The notes below the pieces were generated by a model that saw only the letters and a program-made list of their open reading frames with translations, was not told the origin of the DNA and ran no database searches. A DNA stretch of 64,000 nucleotides, taken from NCBI GenBank assembly GCA_002425765.1, contig DIMW01000006.1:1-64000 (forward strand), read 5' to 3'. The stretch's first letter is position 1. Each line of letters starts with the position of its first letter. The stretch comes from Spirochaetaceae bacterium UBA5556 (lineage in GTDB: Bacteria > Spirochaetota > Spirochaetia > Treponematales > Rectinemataceae). Both the position numbers and the translations under genes were made by a program. Positions 58,054 to 64,000 of the stretch are shown piece by piece.

Positions 58054-58850
58054 GCACCCAGCAACTCAAATCGAAAAACGCGATCCTGGAGATCGACGAC
58101 CTCGTCATGGCTTTCGGAGGTTTGCGCGCCATAGACGGGGTCTCGATGCACATCGACGAGGGAGAAATCGCCGCGCTCATAGGCCCGAACGGCGCGGGAA
58201 AAACGACAATTTTCAACTGCATCACGGGTGAGTACAAACCGACGGAAGGCGGAGTTAAAATTCGGAACCGCTCCGGCCAGACCGAGGAGATTCACGGGCT
58301 CAAGCCCAACGTCATCAACCAGAAGGGCCTCGCCCGGACTTTCCAGAACATCCGCCTCTTCGGCAATATGAGCGTCCTCGAAAATGTCATGATCGGCCGG
58401 CACAACTCGCTCAAGGCGGGCATCTTCAAGGCGATCGTACGCGACACCTCCACCAGGAAAGAGGAACAGCGCGTCATCGAGGAGAGCTACCTCATCCTCA
58501 AAAAACTCAAACTGGACATGTATGTCAACGAGATGGCAAAGAACCTCCCCTACGGTGAACAGCGCCGCCTGGAGATCGCGCGAGCCCTCGCCACCGATCC
58601 CTTCCTCCTTCTTCTGGATGAGCCTGTCGCCGGCATGAACGCCCAGGAGACAAAGGAACTCGAGGAGACCATCAACATCATCAGGGATCAGGAGCACATC
58701 ACGATTCTGCTCATAGAGCACGACATGAGCCTCGTCATGGACGTGAGCGAGCGCATCTACGTGCTCGATTACGGCCGGCTCATCGCCGAGGGCACACCCC
58801 AGGAAATCAAGCGGAATCCCGATGTCATCAAGGCATATCTAGGAGAGTAA
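58050..58850 (+). CDS. livG: LivG-like ABC ATPase
   Basis: A 266-residue ATPase. Walker A is GPNGAGKTT, the family-specific segment GLARTFQNIRLFGNMSVLENVMIG follows, Walker B is LLLLDEPVAGMN and the LivG tail is EGTPQEIKRNPDVIKAYLG. The signature is LPYGEQRRLEIARAL, as often in LivG. GGAAGG lies before the ATG. It forms a heterodimer with LivF; only 1 bp separates them. Confidence 0.93.
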   Translation: MSTQQLKSKNAILEIDDLVMAFGGLRAIDGVSMHIDEGEIAALIGPNGAGKTTIFNCITGEYKPTEGGVKIRNRSGQTEEIHGLKPNVINQKGLARTFQNIRLFGNMSVLENVMIGRHNSLKAGIFKAIVRDTSTRKEEQRVIEESYLILKKLKLDMYVNEMAKNLPYGEQRRLEIARALATDPFLLLLDEPVAGMNAQETKELEETINIIRDQEHITILLIEHDMSLVMDVSERIYVLDYGRLIAEGTPQEIKRNPDVIKAYLGE

Positions 58851-58851
58851 T

Positions 58852-59565
58852 ATGGCACTGCTCGAGTTGAAAGACGTCCAGACTTTCTATGGAAACATTC
58901 AAGCCTTGAAAGGCATTTCGATCTCGGTCGAGGAAGGTGAAATCGTCACGCTGATCGGCGCCAACGGCGCGGGAAAAACGACGACGCTCATGAGCATATG
59001 CGGGATCACTCCCATCCGCTCGGGGCAAATCGTACTGAAGGGCCAGGAGATATCGAAGCTCAGCCCCAACAGAATCGTCAAAATGGGCGTGTCGCAGGTG
59101 CCCGAGGGCAGGCGCATATTCCCCCAGCTCAGCGTCTCGGAAAACCTGGACATGGGGGCTTTCCTGCGCACCGACAAAGAGGGCATAAAGCGCGACATGG
59201 AAGAAGTGTTCGCCATCTTCCCGAGGCTCGCGGAGCGGCGGAGCCAGCTTGGTGGCACCCTCTCCGGCGGCGAGCAGCAGATGCTCGCGGTCTCCCGCGC
59301 ACTCATGGCCAATCCGCACCTGCTCCTCCTCGACGAGCCCTCGCTCGGTCTCGCGCCCCTCGTCGTCCAGAACATCTTTGAGGTCATCGAGAAGATCAAC
59401 AAAGAGCGCAAGACGACGATCCTTCTCGTCGAACAGAACGCGAACATGGCGCTCAAAATAGCCAATAAAGGCTATGTCATGCAGAACGGAGCCATCAAGA
59501 TCGCCGATACGGCGGCGCATCTGCTCGAGAACGAGGAAGTGCGCAAGGCATATTTGGGATTGTAG
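58852..59565 (+). CDS. livF: LivF-like ABC ATPase
   Basis: A 237-residue ATPase. Walker A is GANGAGKTT, the signature LSGGEQQ, Walker B LLLLDEPSLGLAP, and the C-terminal LLENEEVRKAYLGL is typical of LivF. The characteristic VPEGRRIFPQLSVSENL segment is present. AGGAGAG lies before the ATG. It is the last subunit gene of the importer. Confidence 0.93.
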   Translation: MALLELKDVQTFYGNIQALKGISISVEEGEIVTLIGANGAGKTTTLMSICGITPIRSGQIVLKGQEISKLSPNRIVKMGVSQVPEGRRIFPQLSVSENLDMGAFLRTDKEGIKRDMEEVFAIFPRLAERRSQLGGTLSGGEQQMLAVSRALMANPHLLLLDEPSLGLAPLVVQNIFEVIEKINKERKTTILLVEQNANMALKIANKGYVMQNGAIKIADTAAHLLENEEVRKAYLGL

Positions 59566-59624
59566 ACATTCGGAAGTATATTATAGAAGAATTCCATACA
59601 GAACGAATCCCTTGGAGGTGCACC

Positions 59625-60269
59625 ATGAAAGTTGGCCAACGCATGACGCGGAATCCGATAACCATCACTCCGGATATGACCGTACCCGAAGCGCAGGCCA
59701 TCATGCGGCGCGAAAAAATCAAGCGCCTGCCCGTTCTCGACGACGACAGGCGACTTGTGGGTATCGTCACTTCCCTCGATCTCATCCACGCGTCGCCCTC
59801 TCCCGCGACGTCGCTCGACATCTACGAAATGCACTATCTGCTCTCAAAGCTCAAGGTGGAGAAAGTGATGACCAAACAGGTCATCACGGTGTCCGAGGAC
59901 CTGCCCATAGAAGAGGCCGCGCGCATCATGGAGGACCACAAGATATCGGGACTGCCGGTCATGCGCGGCGACATCCTCGTAGGCATCATCACCGAGACCG
60001 ACCTCTTCAAGCTGTTCATCGAGCTCTTCGGCGCGCGACACAAGGGCATCCGGCTCACCCTGCTCCTTCCCGAGAAAAAGGGCGAACTGGCGAAAGTCTC
60101 AAACGCGATCACAAAGTGCGGCGGCAACATCGTCTCCTTCGCGATCTTCGAAGGCGAGGATCCGACCAACGGCTATTGCACCGTAAAGGTGACCGGAGTC
60201 GAAAAGGACGTGCTTCTCGAGGCGATCACTCCCGCCGTCGAGAAGGTGGTGGATGTAAGAGAAACCTGA
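59625..60269 (+). CDS. CBS-CBS-ACT domain protein (AcuB-like)
   Basis: A 214-residue soluble protein. Two CBS motifs (MKVGQRMTRNPITITPDMTV...LVGIVTSLDLIHA and VEKVMTKQVITVSEDLPI...VGIITETDLFKL) occupy residues 1-135, and an ACT domain (RLTLLLPEKKGELAKVSNAI) the rest. CBS pairs bind adenosyl ligands and ACT domains bind amino acids, so it is likely an energy/amino-acid sensor. It resembles AcuB, whose exact role is open. GGAGG precedes the ATG. It lies 59 bp after livF, in the same direction; its ACT domain may read the amino acid that liv imports. Confidence 0.82.
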   Translation: MKVGQRMTRNPITITPDMTVPEAQAIMRREKIKRLPVLDDDRRLVGIVTSLDLIHASPSPATSLDIYEMHYLLSKLKVEKVMTKQVITVSEDLPIEEAARIMEDHKISGLPVMRGDILVGIITETDLFKLFIELFGARHKGIRLTLLLPEKKGELAKVSNAITKCGGNIVSFAIFEGEDPTNGYCTVKVTGVEKDVLLEAITPAVEKVVDVRET

Positions 60270-60397
60270 GCAGGCCGAAAGCGCGGCCCCCATGCTGCCA
60301 TAATGATCGGCGAGCCGTCGCACACAGGCGATGGCCGACTCACAGTCAGGCTGGTGCCCTCTCTGTTTCAGATGACGAGCGAACACACGTTGAATCT

Positions 60398-61309
60398 TCA
60401 GGCGTGTATTGCCAGGTTGGCTTTTAAAAAATCGATCATCATCTGCCACCCCTCTACTGCATCCGGCTTGTCGCTCAGGGTAAAACCATGGACTGAATCT
60501 TCAAAGCGCTTGTGGGTCACTTTTACGCCCGCCGTTTTGAGTTTATCCCTGAAAACCTCGGCTTCGTTGCAGAGCGAATCCCGGCCGGCGGTCAGGATCA
60601 GGGTGGGCGGAAATGTTTTCAATTGATCCGTAGTAGCGTACACAGGGGATATCAGCGGGTTTTTCCTCTCCTCTTTATCATTGCAGTAACACGCGTTAAA
60701 TATCCGGCATACCTTGGGAGGAAGCAATCCCGATCCCTTGGGCTGCGGCTTCAGATACGGGTCTGTGTAAATATCCAGCGGCGGATAATCCAGTATCACA
60801 CATTTTGTCCCCAGTTTTTTTTGTTCGGCGTCCTTCAGGCATATCGCCGCGCTGAAATTACCGCCTGCGCTGTGGCCGCCGACAGCGATCCTCTCCGGGT
60901 CTATGCCAAACTCTTCAGGATGTTCCTTTGCATACTTTACCACCGCATAGCATTCGTTAATGGCTTGGGGAAACACCGCCTCGGGCGAAGTGCTGTAATC
61001 GATGCTGATTATTTTCACTTTGGCGTTATCCGCTATATTCATCATATAAGGGTCATCCATCTCAGGATGCCCCAGAATAAACCCGCCGCCATGCATATTC
61101 ACGAAGAGGGGAAGTTTTTCCGGTTTCTCCAGATTGTATGCAAGCACACGCACCCTGCCCGCCCCGGTATTCAAAAAGAGTTCCCTGCCGGCTACGTTCT
61201 TCCTCTTTCTGCCGGCCTTTGTGGAAAAAGTGGTCATCCATTTGAGGAATTTGACTTTCTTTTTAAGCTGTTCCCCTGTATAGGATTTTTCTTCTGGTAT
61301 CCTGCCCAT
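60398..61309 (-). CDS. Alpha/beta-hydrolase, HSL-family esterase
   Basis: A 303-residue hydrolase. HGGGF (NMHGGGFILGHPEMDD) is the oxyanion-hole motif of the hormone-sensitive lipase family, and GGHSAGGNFSAA contains the nucleophile serine. The acid and base follow in LILTAGRDSLCNEAEVF and DSVHGFTLS. It hydrolyses carboxylic esters. ATG 61309 has GGAGG 8 nt upstream and is preferred to ATG 61324. It is downstream of an aldehyde dehydrogenase and a flavin oxidase on the same strand. Confidence 0.88.
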   Translation of the reverse strand: MGRIPEEKSYTGEQLKKKVKFLKWMTTFSTKAGRKRKNVAGRELFLNTGAGRVRVLAYNLEKPEKLPLFVNMHGGGFILGHPEMDDPYMMNIADNAKVKIISIDYSTSPEAVFPQAINECYAVVKYAKEHPEEFGIDPERIAVGGHSAGGNFSAAICLKDAEQKKLGTKCVILDYPPLDIYTDPYLKPQPKGSGLLPPKVCRIFNACYCNDKEERKNPLISPVYATTDQLKTFPPTLILTAGRDSLCNEAEVFRDKLKTAGVKVTHKRFEDSVHGFTLSDKPDAVEGWQMMIDFLKANLAIHA

Positions 61310-61369
61310 AAAATTCACCTCCATTCTAAATTTGGTGTGTGTGCGTTCTTATGAACGAGACTCCTTGTA

Positions 61370-62893
61370 TCAAGACTTGCCTCCGACCGAACCGTCCCAT
61401 GTATCGATCTTTGTTTTTTTCTTCTCTTCTTCAGTGAACCAAGTCGTGGTCACGCACTTTGTCTCCGTGAAGAACCTGACGCCGTCTTTGCCCAGCGTGT
61501 GCAGGTCGCCAAAGAAAGAGTTCTTGTGCCCGGAAAATGGGAAAATCCCAACCGGAACGGGAATGCCCACATTGACACCCACCATTCCACCGTGCGTCCT
61601 CCTGGCGAACTCCCTGCCGTAATAACCGCTCTGCGTATAGATGACCGATCCATTGGCAAAACGGTTTCTGTTCATCAGTTCAATACCCTCTTCAAAATCA
61701 CGCACCCGCTTGATGCATAATACCGGGCCGAATACTTCTTCGTCCCCGATCGTCATCTCGGGCGTCACATGATCAAAGATGGTCGGCCCAAGGTAGAAGC
61801 CTTTTTCGTACCCTTTCACCGTGACGTTCCTGCCGTCGAGCATGAGCTCTGCGCCTTCTTTTATGCCCTTCTCGATCCAACCCAGCACAAAATCCCTGTG
61901 GCCTGCGGTTACAAGGGGCCCGAGCTCGGAGGTCTTTTCATATGCAGGGCCAATTCTGAGGGCCTTGGCGTATTTGACGAGCAGCTGAACAAGCCTGTCG
62001 GCAATACTTTCCTGCGCGACGATAACCGGCAGCGCCATACACCGCTCCCCTGCGCATCCGAACGAAGAATTGATGATGCCCGCCGCCGTTCTCTCCAGCG
62101 CGGCATCCTCCAGCACAAGCCCGTGGTTCTTCGCCTCGCACAGCGCCTGCACCCGTTTGCCGTTTGCCGCCGCGGTAGAATAGATATGCAGGCCGACGGA
62201 AGCGGACCCTACAAAGCTGACCCCTTTGATATCCGGATGGGTCAGGAATAACTCGGCTTCCCTTCTGCTGCAGGTTACAATATTCAGCACACCGTCAGGG
62301 AGCCCTGCTTCCTGCCAGAGTTCGGTAAGCCGCATTGCGGTCATCGGCGTCATGGAGGCGGCCTTCAGCACCAGCGTATTGCCGGTGGCAATGCAAAGCG
62401 GAGCCATCCAACCCATGGGAATCATGCCCGGGAAATTAAACGGGACTATGCCCGCAAACACGCCTAAGGGTTCTCTGTATGATATGGTATCGTAACCCGA
62501 TGACGTATTCATGAGCGATTCGCCCATCATCAGCGTGGGCGCACCGCAAGCCAGTTCCACCGGTTCCTTCACTTTGAGGATGTCCCCTTCGGCCTCCGCC
62601 CAGACCTTACCGTGCTCCCGGGCAACCAGGTACGTCAGTTCATCCATTTTTTGATTGATCAGATCCCTGAACGTATACAGCACCTGCACCCGTTTCATAA
62701 CGGGGGTCGCTGACCATGCCGGAAACGCCTTTTTTGCGGATTCAACCGCCCAATTGACCTCTTCCGGGGTGCAGCACGGTGTCTGCGCGATCACTGCACC
62801 GGTGCTCGGGTCGTAAACGTCCATGTATTTGTCCGTTTTTGATTCGCACCATGTGCCGTTCGCAAAGTATTTCAATTTCTGGACTTCGCTCAT
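61370..62893 (-). CDS. mmsA: Methylmalonate-semialdehyde-type aldehyde dehydrogenase
   Basis: A 507-residue aldehyde dehydrogenase of the MmsA/IolA branch. The catalytic cysteine is in SSFGCAGERCMALPV; VPFNFPGMIPMGWMAPLCIATGNT is typical of MmsA. MmsA oxidises (methyl)malonate semialdehyde, with CoA, to acetyl- or propionyl-CoA and CO2, in valine or inositol breakdown. AAGGAG lies before the ATG. The context (VAO-type oxidase upstream, esterase downstream) suggests oxidation of another aldehyde; the symbol refers to the family. Confidence 0.85.
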   Translation of the reverse strand: MSEVQKLKYFANGTWCESKTDKYMDVYDPSTGAVIAQTPCCTPEEVNWAVESAKKAFPAWSATPVMKRVQVLYTFRDLINQKMDELTYLVAREHGKVWAEAEGDILKVKEPVELACGAPTLMMGESLMNTSSGYDTISYREPLGVFAGIVPFNFPGMIPMGWMAPLCIATGNTLVLKAASMTPMTAMRLTELWQEAGLPDGVLNIVTCSRREAELFLTHPDIKGVSFVGSASVGLHIYSTAAANGKRVQALCEAKNHGLVLEDAALERTAAGIINSSFGCAGERCMALPVIVAQESIADRLVQLLVKYAKALRIGPAYEKTSELGPLVTAGHRDFVLGWIEKGIKEGAELMLDGRNVTVKGYEKGFYLGPTIFDHVTPEMTIGDEEVFGPVLCIKRVRDFEEGIELMNRNRFANGSVIYTQSGYYGREFARRTHGGMVGVNVGIPVPVGIFPFSGHKNSFFGDLHTLGKDGVRFFTETKCVTTTWFTEEEKKKTKIDTWDGSVGGKS

Positions 62894-62911
62894 GATTTTT
62901 CTCCTTGTTTT

Positions 62912-64000
62912 TTATACTTTGCTCAATGTTCTGTAGTAGCTCCCGCACAGGTTGTTCGGGTTGAACGCCTCCCTGACCCTGTACTGGTAATAGGCCACCA
63001 GCGGCTGGGCGAGTTTGGAGAACATCTCGTCCTGCTCTTCCTGGGAAAAATAGTAACCATCCGGGCGTCGCGCGCTCTGGTTCCATTTTCCCATATCGAG
63101 ACCCAGTTTCTTCTGGTTCATCCATTCCTGGGTCGCATTGAAGAACTCGGCCGTGCCTTCCACAGATTCTTTTTCATAGGAATCAAAATGCGTGAAGAAT
63201 TCCCATCCGGTGCTGCCGCCGCCGCCCATGATGGTTATGGAGCCCATATCCGAGTCCCCGCCCACCTGGGCGATATAATCGTGTTCATCCTCCCACTTTT
63301 TCTTGAGCGCGGAAGCCTCTTCCATCACGGATGAAGAGACGAACACATTGCCGGAAAGCCCGAAGTTCCCTTCGTATCCGCCGCACATCACATAGTTCAG
63401 GTTCTTGTGGCCCATGCGCAGCAGATACATCAGCACCCAGTCTTTGATTTCCGGATCCATCATGAATTCGCTCTTCCATCCGCCCACCATCTCGAGAACA
63501 CGGTCCAGCGCTTTTTCCTTGTATTCCGTATCGCGCGGCGTCATGCCCGCGATGATCACCTGAATGTCGATCTTCATGTCTTCATTGGCTTTTTTCAGTT
63601 CAGGATCGTTTACGTAGCCTTCCAAGTCTGACAACTGGCCGTCCGGATCGTTGAGTATCTTGATCATCGCCGTTTTTATGTCGCGCCCGAACATGGTAAA
63701 TTGTCTGTGCCCAAGATAGAGTATCTCCGCTTGATGCAGCAGATTGAGGCCCTCGGCATAGGCGTCCCAGCTTGGGAAACAAAGCGTATACGCTTTGAAA
63801 TTGTCGGGCAGGTTCGCCTTGTAGGCAGGCGCCATGCCGCGGGAGGGGATATACGCAGGTCCCGGCCAGGGGTGAAGCCGCACGGCAACCCTGGTACAGA
63901 TGCCCATGGAACCGGCCGTACCCTGCTTTGCCCGAAGTATCGCCCTTGTGCTTGGACCGGGGCCGTCCCCGCAGAACCAGCCTGAACCTGCGCCAAGAGA
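62912..64000 (-). CDS. VAO/PCMH-type FAD-linked oxidase, N-terminus beyond the window
   Basis: A 362-residue C-terminal portion of a flavoprotein of the vanillyl-alcohol oxidase/PCMH family. The reading frame is open through 64000 with GWFCGDGPGPSTRAILRAKQ and GTAGSMGICTRVAVRLHPW, part of the FAD-PCMH domain, and the C-terminus ends AFNPNNLCGSYYRTL, the usual D-PNN-L element. Members oxidise phenolic alcohols, cresols, or glycolate-type substrates. The next gene (18 bp) encodes an aldehyde dehydrogenase, which suggests a two-step alcohol-to-acid pathway. The apparent ATG at 63907 is internal. Confidence 0.82.
   Translation of the reverse strand, partial: SLGAGSGWFCGDGPGPSTRAILRAKQGTAGSMGICTRVAVRLHPWPGPAYIPSRGMAPAYKANLPDNFKAYTLCFPSWDAYAEGLNLLHQAEILYLGHRQFTMFGRDIKTAMIKILNDPDGQLSDLEGYVNDPELKKANEDMKIDIQVIIAGMTPRDTEYKEKALDRVLEMVGGWKSEFMMDPEIKDWVLMYLLRMGHKNLNYVMCGGYEGNFGLSGNVFVSSSVMEEASALKKKWEDEHDYIAQVGGDSDMGSITIMGGGGSTGWEFFTHFDSYEKESVEGTAEFFNATQEWMNQKKLGLDMGKWNQSARRPDGYYFSQEEQDEMFSKLAQPLVAYYQYRVREAFNPNNLCGSYYRTLSKV

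Overview
Base composition is mixed but mostly GC-rich. Secretion-type lipoproteins, a predicted outer-membrane barrel and two sigma-54-type promoters point to a Gram-negative (diderm), saccharolytic bacterium. The mix of ribose-type and TrpX-type ABC transporters, polyol dehydrogenases and YesM/YesN-type regulators would fit the Spirochaetota. That is a best guess from gene content; no rRNA or universal marker lies in the window.

1-9203: a CRISPR-Cas locus of subtype I-C character. The array enters from the left edge and is read on the minus strand. Its leader lies at 423-682, followed by cas2, cas1 and cas4. A broken AAA ATPase comes next, then an AT-richer interference block: cas3, cas7, cas8c (with an internal cas11c start), cas5c and a 57-codon small ORF at the operon head behind a good promoter. 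Canonical I-C order has cas3 first; here it sits after cas7.

9300-17760: assorted genes. These are a secreted VasI-like protein with a tRNA-like element in its leader, a WYL regulator with a dyad, an AhpD-like protein, a ChrB-N-domain protein divergent from an MFS transporter, a DUF1232 protein, and a lipoprotein/outer-membrane barrel pair. A decay zone follows: an alpha-mannosidase pseudogene interrupted by a hairpin-rich element, an IS110-type transposase remnant, and a 16-bp inverted repeat.

17764-30503: a ten-gene minus-strand catabolic cluster (Zn-alcohol dehydrogenase, M24 creatinase-like protein, ASRT-family protein, ribose-type ABC transporter, lectin-fold protein, TIM-barrel isomerase/epimerase, FGGY kinase, MtlD-family dehydrogenase). 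It is headed by a consensus promoter with a 20-bp palindrome right behind it. The palindrome core recurs upstream of the M24 gene, and a LacI-family gene lies just upstream. This looks like one polyol or sugar utilisation regulon.

30960-41305: a decayed YesM/YesN two-component pair, a DapA-like lyase with aroQ, a secreted GH16-like protein, a GAF/sigma-54 activator divergent from a peroxiredoxin with a clear -24/-12 promoter, an FAD/NAD reductase, a malate/lactate-type dehydrogenase and a MATE exporter.

41280-51443: an eight-gene minus-strand operon encoding an ABC sugar importer (binding protein, two permeases, one ATPase), a histidine kinase, an NtrC-type response regulator, a PfkB kinase and a shortened MtlD-family dehydrogenase. 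A sigma-54-type promoter precedes it, so the operon appears to encode its own activator.

51544-60269: a TrpXYZ-type ABC transporter operon (minus) and, divergently, a complete liv branched-chain amino acid transporter (plus) with a CBS-CBS-ACT protein. 60398-64000: an esterase, a methylmalonate-semialdehyde-type dehydrogenase and a VAO-type flavin oxidase that runs off the right edge.
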